Shown: positions 35,731-47,100 of the stretch, in pieces | How the letters are laid out: each line of letters begins with the position of its first letter | Numbering within the stretch: the stretch's first letter is position 1 | Assembly: GCA_021234155.1 (NCBI GenBank) | Contig: JAJEKV010000062.1 | Span: forward strand, 8,759,408-8,823,407 | Direction of reading: 5' to 3' | DNA length: 64,000 bases | From: Isoetes taiwanensis | Lineage: Eukaryota > Streptophyta > Lycopodiopsida > Isoetales > Isoetaceae | Translations under genes and position numbers: made by a program | Notes under the pieces: model-generated | What the model was told of the DNA's origin: nothing | What the model saw: only the letters and a program-made list of their open reading frames with translations | Databases searched by the model: none

Positions 35731-37884
35731 TCAACAGCACTGATCTGGAACATAATTTGCAGCAATCATCTTCTCAAATACTTCCTCCATCTTCTTGGAG
35801 AAATCAAGCTTACCATAGGCATCAATTAGCATATTAAAAGTAAGAAAAGAAAGCTTCACCTTTAAAGCGTGTACCTCTAACAAAAGCATTTCCAATTTAT
35901 TGAAAAGCTTGGCCTTGATATATGCACGGATTATAATATCATAGACCAAAGGGTCAGGTTTAGATGTGCACTCCCTTTTCATTCTAGTAAACATATCATC
36001 CACCTTATCTTATATATCACTCCTCGCATAAGCAGCAATAAGAGCACAGAAAGCTTGTTGATTTGGGTGGAACCCTCTTGCTTCCACTTCCTTAAACAAC
36101 AAGTCTGCCCAGCGTGGCTGCTTCGCTTTAGCCATGACCCTCATTAGTAATGTATAGGATTCTATGTTTAACTCACATCCTGCCCTGCTTTTCACATCAG
36201 TGTATATCTGCAGATAACATAAATCTATCACTATAAGGGTATCTTTACAGTCACCAAAGGGATTATTTCAAAAATATGTTAATCATCATTGTGGTCGTAT
36301 AACCAACGAGGCAAAGAACCTGATATTAACTCAAGGGTGCTATTCCTAAACTGAAAAATTGCCTCTACGTTTCGATCACATGCCCAAAACTACTCACACT
36401 CAAATAACCCTGATATTTAAGCAGATATACAACTCCATTGCTTCAGGTTTGTGAAAGTATTGATAAAACTCAGACTTTGGCACAAACCAGCAATGAATTA
36501 GAAACCAAGATGTCATGTTAAAAGAACCGTAATGAGAAAATAAAGTTACTTTAGGAGTGTGAACATAAATTCTAAACTTTTGATGGTGTCTAAATTACAG
36601 GAGGCTACCATGAATAAATGTCAATACCTTAGGAACAGAAACTAAAGAAGACCAAGTCATATAATGAAGCACGATTAACCAGCGAGCTGTACTTCTTCTA
36701 ATGTGAGCCATGTGGCCACGTCCATAGGCTCCTCCAGAGACATGCAGTATTGAATTCACAAAGGCCTGTCACCAAGCAGTTAATCTCATAAAGTGCATAA
36801 AGTTGAAGTGGCGAACAAAATGAAATGTTATTTTTGGCACTTACAGCTGCATGCTGATATCGATGAGCAGGTGATATACCAGTTGCAGTTGCCCATTCCC
36901 AGCTTCTATCATCTTTTCTACCAAGTGCATGAGCAGAAGATAGGGGCTACACACAAGTTTCAAGGTTCAAAATCACCAATTAAGCCACATATTTGCATAT
37001 ATACAGCAATGTAAAAAGAAAAGATTATAATGCATAAACCCAATACTCAGGGAAATATTTGTCAAGAAAGATTGAAGACATTATCAGGACACGCTGTCTA
37101 GGGCTTTGCTGCAGTATCCAAAGCCCAAACATCTGCCAGTGAAGATTTTCCTGCATGATATTTTTCTTTAAAATGCTTTCTACATAACAAAAACCAATGA
37201 TAGAAACAGAGAGAAAGTCCTGATCTAGGTCTCTTCAATGCTGGTGACTGGAATCTATGAACGAAATTGTCAAGAAGACGGTGGCATTTGTTGCTATATG
37301 CATTCAACTATCGCTGACTGTAGTGGAAGCTGGCCTTCACATACTTGTAAAGCCTTATTGTTGTCTTGACTCCTACGAACCTTAATTAATCGATATACCT
37401 TAGACCCTAAAAGTGTTAGTATAACAAGCTGCTAATAATGGGCACAAGAAAAATAAATCACTACACTTCAGATAATGCAGAGAATGCTACATAATGCAGC
37501 CACATGCTTGCAAAGCATACAAAATCTAGGAAGCAGCATACTGCCCTGAGATAACAATTGGACGGACAAAATCTAGGAAGCAGCATACTGCCCTGAGATC
37601 TTACCTGGAAGTGTCATCCGAGAATGAGGCGCCATAGCTGGAACTGGGGTCTGGAAGAAAAGCTTGGATGGGGAGATCACGTCCTGCCATCTGCTGAGAG
37701 ACCATAACTTTCCTTCGAATGTGTGCCAACGGTGTGCTCCGCAATGCCGGGAATTACCAGTTGCTGTTTGAACACAAAGGAGACTTGCTTTCTTATCAGA
37801 ACCCTGACGGAAGGCGCGGAAGGGAGGGAAGCTGGATGACCGAGGATTTACAGGCAGCAGCCAGTTTTTAGCAGTCATCAGCAT
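35731..37884 (-). pseudogene. Pentatricopeptide repeat (PPR) gene, split, with one in-frame stop
   Basis: PPR proteins bind organelle RNA. An ATG at 37,884 opens an exon to 37,605 (GTAAG donor) coding for a Ser/Arg-rich leader with few acids, like an organelle transit peptide. Further exons on the same strand: 36,946-36,845 (34 codons), 36,765-36,628 (46 codons) and 36,207-35,731. The last shows P-type PPR repeats: NIESYTLLMRVMAKAKQPRW, then DPLVYDIIIRAYIKAKLFN and FLTFNMLIDAYGKLDFSKKM, each followed by a second helix. A TAA at 36,010-36,012 interrupts the last exon in phase. The link from the leader exon to the rest is inferred, and an exon between 37,604 and 36,947 may be missed. Either a decaying copy or a base error. 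Confidence 0.6.
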
Positions 37885-40091
37885 ATGCTAGGTATATGCC
37901 AGCATATACTTGAATACGTACCCACATAAACGAGGGTTTGCCCCCCTAGGGGCAACCCAAAAATGGGAAATTAAAAACATCTTTAGTAGTTGAAAACAAA
38001 ATAACCAATTTCATTATTATTTATATATAAGAATTGGAATACAACAAAGGAATTGAAGATTGTGTTCATGCTTCTCATAATACATTTCAAATGTGCCAAT
38101 GACTTAGTCCTCGTAGAAGTGCAATCGTGTGTAGGCAGAAGCAGATGAATCTGAAACCAAGAAATGGCTGTCTGGCGATCTGGTAGTGCCATATTTCATC
38201 TACTTTAGCTTCAGATAATCTCTTGATGCTGGTAACTCTGCAAAAAAGCACTTGAAGTTGAATTTTGAATGTATGAAAGACAGAACATATTTTGTGCATT
38301 AATACCTCCTTTGTGTGCATCGTGTCCAATAGAGTGATTTTCTCTTCTATAGATTCTCTGTTCAATATGGTGGAAATCTTTGTTTCCATGACCATACCTA
38401 ACCTTGCCGAAAACCACAGCCATGGCCATAACTTGCTTCAGCAGCCTGACCTTGAAAAAGCATAGCCATATCCATAGCTTGGCACGTTTCATGCTGGTTG
38501 TCAAATGAAAATAACTATAGAAACTGATTGCCACTCTTTAGAAGTTTCGAATCAAAGACAGTATTTCATGTTGCAGAAGCTCCGTTGCTTAGGAAGGCCT
38601 CATCTTGCAGGCGAAAAACTAAAGCGAAGATCACGGATTCAATGACAAAGCCAGAAGCTGCAAACCACGGATTGGAAAAAATGACCGAACCCAACATATT
38701 AAAGGCCTGAGCACTGGGTGGTTTTTTAATTCACATACTCAAAAAAGCATGTGGGCGACACATGTGCTGCACAGGTGCTGACTGCCCTTCATTGCCCTTC
38801 AAACTGCCCTTCATTGCCCTTCCATAGCCCTTCATTGCCCTTCAAAAAATCATGAGTGTTTTCTATTATATAAAGGATATAATGACCATATTAGTGATGC
38901 AAATCATGATGACATAAATTATTTGGTGAAGGTGCTTATATATGCTGTGATGGTCAAAAAACTGGGTAGGTCAATTAAAAAGTTACCCCACTCCGATCTG
39001 ATGATTCTTCGAATTTTACAATGCTTTGGTGCTCAGAAGACCCATTTGAACTCATAAATCTCTATCCAGGCCAGAGAAAAACATGCCCAACAGAAAGGGA
39101 AGAGAAAACTTTCTACACCCGAACATTTTTGACATGCGCTACTACCAGAGAAAGGAGAGAAGAAGAAGGTTTGAGTAGAAGAGGCACTCAAATCCGAGGT
39201 GCCAAGAATACCGCCAAAAAGAAGAGACACGAAAGAAGGAAAAGATTTGAGCAGAAGAAATGCTCCAATCCGAGGCGCCAAGAATAACCCCCAAAAAGTT
39301 CGACCAATCAGAAAGGAATACCAGGATCGAAATCTAAGCTCTTCATTTATCCTTGATCTGACGGCCAGCATTGAACAAACACAAATAAATTTTCAGGGCC
39401 CATCATATCTGGGCACGATTAATTAGTCACTGGCCACTGCATGAGCTATTGAACATGGCCTCCGTGGGCTTATTGGGATCATACGACCTCCAGGAGGTTA
39501 TAGCGGGAGCAATCCTCTTGGTATGGTTCCTTATAAAGCCGAAGCAGATTTATCAGTAGGGCAAAGCCTCTTCAGGCATGCGCCAATGATATTGACTAAA
39601 ACTAGATTTATGCTTAGTATACCATTGCATCTGTACATGTTGGAAATGCTAGGAGAGTGGTAGGTCACTAACGTAGCCTGCTCCCTGTTGGTGTCCCGAC
39701 TATGGTACTGGCTACCAATAAAATAATATACGATAAAATGTATAAACAAACATCATGGCATACTTGTCAATTTTATTTTTTTTTAGTTTGAGGATTGTTG
39801 GCATTGATTTGTTTTGCCAAAAGTTTCAAAGATGAAGCACTTACGCACGCGTCTTAGAATACCCAGCCATTGTAACCATGTATGGAGTAGTCGGTTTTGT
39901 TTTGCCCTTGCACTACTGAACTATTTCTTATGGTTGCCTATGCCTTCTTCTCCACGTTAATATTCTGCTCTCTAAGTCATTTAGATTGCATTTAGTCGAT
40001 TTGTCTTTAGTTGCATTTGACAAATTGAACTTCAAATCCATTAATTTAACTTCTCAAAACCAGTAGAGGCAAGACACATAGAAGAATGAAT
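37885..40091. other. Intergenic; no gene supported
   Basis: A TTCATTGCCC-based short repeat lies at 38,780-38,850. A Lys/Arg-rich plus-strand frame at 39,021-39,287 has no recognisable domain and overlaps an equally long frame on the other strand, so it is not called. Confidence 0.35.
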
Positions 40092-40565
40092 GGCCCATCC
40101 GGGCGTCTCACTAATATGTAAAATCAGAAATACAACCTGCTGATTGGCCCATCCGGGCGTCTCACTAATATGTAAAATCAGAAATACAACCTGCTGATAT
40201 GAATGGCCCATCCGGGCGTCTCACTAATATGTAAAATCAGAAATACAACCTGCTATGGCCCATCCGGGCGTCTCACTAATATGTAAAATCAGAAATACAA
40301 CCTGCTAATCAGAAATACAACCTGCCCATCTGGGCGTCTCACTAATATGTAAAATCAGAAATACAACCTGCTGATACAACCTGCTAACCAGCTCCAGCTT
40401 TGGCCCATCCGGGCATCTCACTAATAAGATAAAACCAGAAATACAACCAGCTGCAAATGGAGTCCCTGCGATCTCACTAACATGTAAAATCAGAAATACA
40501 ACCAGCTGCAAATGGAGTCCCTGCGATCTCACTAATCTGTAAAATCAGAAATACAACCAGCTGAT
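40092..40565. repeat. Tandem repeat, unit about 55 bp, about eight copies
   Basis: The unit GGCCCATCCGGGCGTCTCAC plus a TAATATGTAAAATCAGAAATAC-like tail recurs with varying spacing; later copies are more divergent (CAGCTGCAAATGGAGTCCCTG). It lies just past the 3' side of the DIRS-type fragment and may belong to it. Confidence 0.8.
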
Positions 40566-40648
40566 CCACTTACAGGGCATCTCCCAAAAAGCCAAATGGA
40601 AAAGGCATCTCCCAACAAAGCCAAATGGAAAACACAAAGGGCCACTCC

Positions 40649-41580
40649 TTAAGTGTAACACCCACTGCGAAAATGAGATGGCATGCTGCTCCCATATAAC
40701 CTTCTTACAGCAGACATCAAAAAGGCTCCACAAAAGGGCGAGGTTGGTTCCCAAATCAAGGCAGCATTTAACAAGTCAAACCACTCTGACCAGGCGTCTA
40801 ATTCAACTAAAGCAAGTGGGTTTAAAAATACAAACTGGGACCAAGAAGTAACGGAGCCATAAATGGTCAAGAGATGAAAACTGAGAAGCTTGCAAAACGG
40901 ACCAAAAACTGGCCTAAATGAGGCGATCATACCTAGAAAAGAAGCAAGACGACGTGCAGGCAATTTTTGCTTCAGCGCAAGACTCTTAGCTAGCTCCAAA
41001 AACTTTTGCCTCCTTAGAGGAGCAATGGAAAGAAGACCTGAGGAAGTATTAACAATATAGCCAAGAAACTTCACCTCATGCGTACCTTCTAGTTGGCATT
41101 TATGCAAAGCAATCCACGAAAACCATGGTGAAAGATCTTCAAAACCTTGTCACGTGTCGCGGTAAAAACGGCTAGGGTGAATTGCAAAAGGAAATCATCA
41201 ACATACTGAGGAATACAAGGGATAGAGCTGGCCCATATGACTTTACAACCTGGCGCATAAGCTTTGTGAACACATAGCATGCCGTAGACAAGCCAAACGG
41301 TAGGGCTGTGAACATGTAAAATTTTCCTTGGAATTGAAAACCCATGTAAGTCCAGGCTGACGGGTGTAAGGCAACATGATGATAGCCAGCATGCAGATCA
41401 AGGGTAAATACATAGTCACCTCTCTTCACAATAGTAGGCAAATCTTGGATAGTTTCATATTTGAATGGCTTATGCTCTAAAAATTGGTTAACATGGCGAA
41501 GATCAAGATGGGGGCAGACTTACCGGCAGCTTAGCCAGGAACCATACCAAGGAGAGCAAATGAAAGGGGCGATGTTGACT
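40649..41580 (-). pseudogene. DIRS-type retrotransposon reverse transcriptase / RNase H fragment
   Basis: Minus-strand frames read RHVNQFLEHKPFKYETI, then DYVFTLDLHAGYHHVALHP, FTALPFGLSTACYVFTKLMR, the catalytic YVDDFLLQF and KFLGYIVNTSSGLLSI. The LPFGLS form and the GYHHV/YVDD set are typical of DIRS-group elements, which integrate with a tyrosine recombinase rather than an integrase. One shift lies near 41,170 and another near 41,100. No recombinase was seen. Its 5' side ends within a few bases of the tRNA array. Confidence 0.75.
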
Positions 41581-41608
41581 CAGTAATCTTAGGATGTTGT
41601 TGCCATAT

Positions 41609-41678
41609 TGACCACAATGGGAATTGAATGGCGACCTTTTGATCGAAGTCAAGCGCTAATCAACTGCACTATGCGGCC
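41609..41678 (-). tRNA. tRNA-Arg, first unit at the array edge (degenerate)
   Basis: Next to the DIRS fragment. T-arm reads GGGAATTGAATGGCG, one step from the later units; anticodon region is one base short. Probably not functional as read. Confidence 0.5.
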
Positions 41679-41815
41679 CTATTAGTGTTGATCTACCATC
41701 AAGTCCGGTCGATAAAACCTTATCATGAAGCTATTCCAAAGAATTATGGGTAGCACTCAAGATCTTGCATAGACACAAAGGGTACTATTGGTTTAACTTT
41801 ACATAATGCAATTAT

Positions 41816-41886
41816 GTTGAGATGGCGAGTTGGTCTAAAGAGCGATAAGTTCTAGTCGAAAGGGCATGGGTTCAAATTTCTCAACA
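41816..41886 (+). pseudogene. tRNA-Leu(AAG), first unit at the array edge (defective)
   Basis: Acceptor and D-arm are recognisable. The anticodon stem is replaced by GCGATAAGTTCTAG, and most of the T-stem 3' side is missing before TCTCAACA. Confidence 0.5.
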
Positions 41887-43700
41887 TAGTAGTTGTATTT
41901 TTTATCAAGATTTAAGGATCATGGGTTCAAATGAACCCACGACCTTTTGATCAGAAGTCAAGCGTGCTAATAGTTCTAGGGAAACCCTATTAGTTTGATA
42001 CCATCAAAATAGATTTGTCGATAAAATTTATCATAAAGCTATTTCGGATCAAAATAGTGTTGCCAGATAGACACAATGCAATTATGGGAACCCCGAATTG
42101 GAAAAAAATAGTGCAAGATTAAGGTTTTGGTCGAAGGGGCATGGGTTCAAATCCATTCTCAACATAATAGTTGTATTTTTAAGAATAGATTGAGAATCTT
42201 AGAATGTTGTTGCCATATTGACCCTTATTGGGAATTGTAACAAATATTAAAACCTTTTCATCCAAATTTCAAGCTAAAAATTGTCAAACGCTATGGACCT
42301 ATTAATGTTGATCTACCATCAAGTCTTGTTGTCGATAAAAGCTTATCGGTGAACTATTTCCAAAGTTTATAATATATGAAGATTTTCTATAGACAGGGTA
42401 CTATTGTTTTAACTTTTTACATAGTGATGCAAGTTGGTTAAAAGCTGTGAGAAAGGTTGAGGGCATGTTCAAAATCCCATTCTCAATATAGTAGTTGTTT
42501 TTTTATTCATGGGTTTGGTCTTAGAATATTTGTTGCCATATTGATGAAAATTGAACAATACCTTTTGACCGAGGGACAAGTTTTTAATTGGACCCCAATT
42601 AGTCCCCCAATCACCATCAAGGGTTCCATTGATCCCCATTCTCAAAGAATTATGAAGATAGTTTCTTCGAGACAGAATTGCTATTTGGTTTAACTTTGGG
42701 CCAAAGTGCAAAAATGTTGAGATGGCCAAAATGGTCTAGGATGTTAAGGTTGACCTTTGGAGAAGGGCATGGGTTCAAATTCCATTCTCAAAATAGTAGT
42801 TGTATTTTATAAAAAAAGGATCCAAAAAAAATGTTGTTGCCAGTACCAATCAAGATCTGAACCATCGACCTTCATTCCCATCTATCAGTAAATATGGCGG
42901 AAAAATTATATATAGCATTTCTTCTTGATCTATGATCATCAATTTTTTTTGAAGATAAAGTTTAATAAAAACATGGTGAATTATGTTCTGATGGAACATT
43001 TTCTTGGCATAGTGCGTTCCAAGAGGCCATTCGACAAGGGCATGGGTGGAATCCCATTCTCAACATATTAGTTGTAAGATTTTATAAAGATTAGTTTTCA
43101 AAACTTCGGATCTTAGAATACAAATTGTTGCCATATTGACCACGGTGGGAATTGAAAAAGACCTTTTTGAAGGGATGAATGGGTTCAAAACTGCTTTCCT
43201 ATGTCAACCCTATTAGTGTTGATCTACCATCAAGTCATTTGTCGAAAAATTGGTCGATACTATTCATAAAAATTATGGATCTGAAGCGAAGGATCTTGCA
43301 TAGACAAAAGGTGCTATTGGTTTAAAATACATAGTGCAATTAAAAGATGCAAACCGAGTTGGTCTAAGGATAGGGTGTTCAATTTAAGTAAAACCGGTTG
43401 CATTTATTCAGGCATGGGTTAAAATCCCATTCTCAACATAGTAGTTGTATTTTTATGCATAGATTGCGGATCTTAGAATAAGATGTTATAAGACCAGCGG
43501 TAGGCAAAAACCCACTTGACACAGAAATATAAATAATGAAATGAACAAACAAATTTGACCTTTAGTGTTGATCTACCATCAAGCATCCTGTTGTCGATAA
43601 ATCCCCTGGCGGTTTTGGTAAAGCTATTCAAAAGCAAAATTATTTTGAAGATCTTGCATAAAAACATTGGTACTAAAACCCTTTTACATAATGCAATTAT

Positions 43701-43787
43701 GTTGAGATAAATATAACAAGTTGGTCTAAAGGCGCCGGATTAAGGTTACGGAAGAAAGGGCATGGAGTTCAAATCCCATTCTCAACA
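43701..43787 (+). pseudogene. tRNA-Leu copy within the degenerate zone
   Basis: GCGCCGGATTAAGGTTACGG, the T-arm and the acceptor are present, but the D-arm carries an insertion (GATAAATATAACAAG) and one base is added before the T-loop. Confidence 0.5.
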
Positions 43788-44106
43788 TAGTAGTTGTATT
43801 TTTATGCATAGATTGCCGCGAGGATCTTAGAATGTTGTTGCCATATTGACCACGGTGAAATTGAACCCATTGAATTTTGAAATAATAAGTGGTTTCTAGA
43901 TGCGACGCTAATCACCATGGCATATGTCTGCATAGACACCCGGTACTAGTGGATCTACCATCAATGAAAATTACAGTTGGTCTGTCGATAAAACCTTGGG
44001 TTCAAAGCTATTCCAAAAATGCATCAAATGGATCTTAGCATGTTCAAGATCTTGCATAGACACGAAGGGTACAGCTAAATTTTTTAACTTTACATAATGC
44101 AATTAT

Positions 44107-44186
44107 GTTGAGATGGCGAGTTGGTCTCCAAGAATTATGTTAAGCTCAAGATCTTCGAAAGAAATGGGTTAGTCCCATTCTCAACA
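44107..44186 (+). pseudogene. tRNA-Leu copy within the degenerate zone, anticodon arm replaced
   Basis: Begins GTTGAGATGGCGAGTTGGTC, but the anticodon arm is replaced by spacer text (CCAAGAATTATG). The 3' acceptor TCTCAACA is intact. Confidence 0.45.
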
Positions 44187-47100
44187 TAGTTAGAGATTAG
44201 TTGGTTTATGCATAGATTCACGGATCTTCAAGAATGTTGTTGCCATATTCATCTTGGGATTTGAACCGACCTTTTATGGCTTGAGCGCTACTAATCCATC
44301 ACAAAATATGCAGCCCTTGTTGATCTACCATTAAATTTTCTTCTTCTTGCCCATCTTCTATTCCAAAGAATTATGGGTCTTAATCTTTGACACATAGAAA
44401 TAATATGGTTTAAGATTTTATTAGTTTTGTTGAGATACCATTTAGGTGTCGGAAAAAGGTTCGAAGAAAGGGCATGGGTTCAAATCATTTCAACATAGTA
44501 GTTGTATTCCATGCTATTAAAGGAATTCATTGGTCGGTTGCCAAAAATGCAATCGGGCATGAGTTCTACCATCCCATTCTCAACATTGAAGTTGTATTTT
44601 TATGCAAAGTCATTGCGGCGCGGATCTTCATGAATGTTGTTGCAATTATTGTTGTGCAAATTGAATCATAGTCTTTTGGTCTAATAAAAGATTAAGGTTC
44701 TGGTCAGAAAGGGCATGGGTTCAAAACCATTCTCAACATAGTGTTTATGTTGACTTGGGGCGGATTTTTATTTGACCATGAGTACAATGGTTTTTTCTGC
44801 ATGGGTGCAAATGCAATTAATCTTATGGATTTTTTGTTGTCCTTATGCCATATTGTATGCATTGAAGATCTTGCATTGGCAATTGAACAAATCCATTTGG
44901 ATTAACTTTACAAAGTTTTTATGTATAGATTGCCGGTCGGGATACTAATTAAAATATTTATCTCACCAAAATCTTGGTTGCCCTATTGTGCGGAACTTAC
45001 GACCTTTTGGATGAGGATAATATTTAAATCTCTCAAGCGCTAATCTAGGTTCAAATTAGTGTTGATCTACCATCAAGTCATTTGTCGATAAAACCTTATA
45101 TCAAAGCTATTTCAAAAAATTATGTTTTTGTAGCACTCAAATCTTGCATAGACACATTTACTATTGGTTTAACCATAATGCAATTATGTTGAGATTGAAG
45201 GCAAGTTAAAGGTTGTTCAGAAAGGGCATGGGTTCAAATCCCAGGGGGATAGTTCAAATTTCATGCAAGATTCTGCGGATCTTAGAATGTTATGTTCCAT
45301 TCAAATTGAACCCCGACCTTTTGGAAGTGTTGATGCCATCATCAAGCTGCGAAATTCCTTGATCTACCATCAAAAAGTCTTTCCCTTACGGGCAACAATT
45401 ATGGCACTCAAATCTTGCAAGACACATCTTTCGGCAATTATTGAGATGTGTTGGTCTAAATTAGAACTACGACTTTCATGGGTTTTAATTTGTGCATGGT
45501 GTTTTGTATTTTTATGCATAAATTCGCGGATTTAAGTTCTTGCCATATTGACCATGATGGGCTTTGAACCCGACCCTTTCTCAAGTCAAGTAATGCCCTT
45601 TGAAATAAAAAGATGTTGATTCCTCTTAGAAAATTGTGGACCTTAATAGCTTGAGCTATTTTTTGAATTTCGAAATCTTTGCATAAAACCAATTACTATT
45701 TACTCTTTTCCATAGTGCAATTATGTTGAAATTTGTTTTTTAAAAAGTTGTTGATCTACACATCAAGTCGAAATTGGGTTCAAACTTTACATTGGCAACA
45801 TATTACCATGCAATTGAAGTCATGTTTTAAATGTTTTGCCTATTCAATGGGAATTGCACCCGGGTGCCTTGTTTGGTTTAATCCTTTAAACATCTTAGTG
45901 TTGATGCATCAATTATGTTTCGAGATCTCAACAAGCTATTTGTGCCATTTTTTATGGATTGTATTAAATTAGATTACGGGGGTGTAATTCTTTTACAAAT
46001 GCAATTATGCATGGCGGAGTTGGTATCAAAAGCCCATTTTCAACATAGTAGGGCATGGGTTTTTCCATCTTCAAATAGTAGTTCATTTACCTTTCCGGAT
46101 CTTAGAATGTTGTTGCCATATTGACCACAACCCATTTAATTGAACCCCGACCTTTTGATCAGATGTCAAGAGTTGTGTCTAAATCAATTAACCCTTTTTG
46201 TTAATCCTTTCCATAATTTGTTATGCGATTCCCAAAAATTGGTTGTTGATCTACCATTCTCTTACATGTGCAATTGTGTTGATAAAAAACATCTTAAACT
46301 ATTCAAAAAGAGTATCTTTGGTGTTTTATCTTTCTCAAAATATTGCCATATTGCCCATGCAAGCTAACAAATGTGGATGCAGCCCTATTGTGTTGATCTA
46401 TTTGGATTACTTTTAAGCTATGTAATTATGTTGAGATCTTACATAGATTTAGCTTTTATTAACCTTTGCATAGTGCTATGTTGAGATCAAAGTTGGTCTA
46501 AAGGGCATGGGACGATTAGAAAGGGCATATTGTTGATTCTCAACATAGTAGTTGTATTTTTATGCATAGATTGCGGATCTTAGGATGTTGTTGCCATACC
46601 TCCTGAACGACCTTTTGATTGGGAATTGAACCCAAAACCTTTTGAGACCCTCTTAAAGTCAACCTTCTTTTCAAATCCACATTGGGATACTCCTTATTAG
46701 TGTTATTCCATTATCATGAATCTAAACACCTTCATGGACCAAGCTATTCCAAATTGTTTTAACCATTGATGAGACCCAGATTTGACAATTTGCTAATTGT
46801 CTTCCTTAGTGGATTTTGTCGATAAAACCCTTATCTCTCTTTTAAGTCGTGATCTTAGCTATGTTGTTGCCAAATGAGTTCAATGCCATTTCAAGGAGAT
46901 TACATAGCCTTTAAATACTATTGCCACCACACCCTTAGCTAAAAATCGGATGAAGCTATTCCAATTATGTTGAGATGGCTCATTGACACAGGATACTTTG
47001 GATTAATAGATTATGCTTTCAATTATTATGCGAATGGCATGGTGTTGATCCCATTCTCAACATAGTAGTTGTATTTTTTCTGCATAGTAGTTTTATTCCG

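Noticed and set aside
38087-38534. Overlapping minus-strand frames of about 100 codons
   Set aside because: No motif recognised and they overlap in different frames; left as intergenic.
39021-39371. Lys/Arg-rich frame on plus and hydrophobic frame on minus
   Set aside because: Mutually antisense, low complexity, no homology recognised; at most one could be real and neither can be supported.
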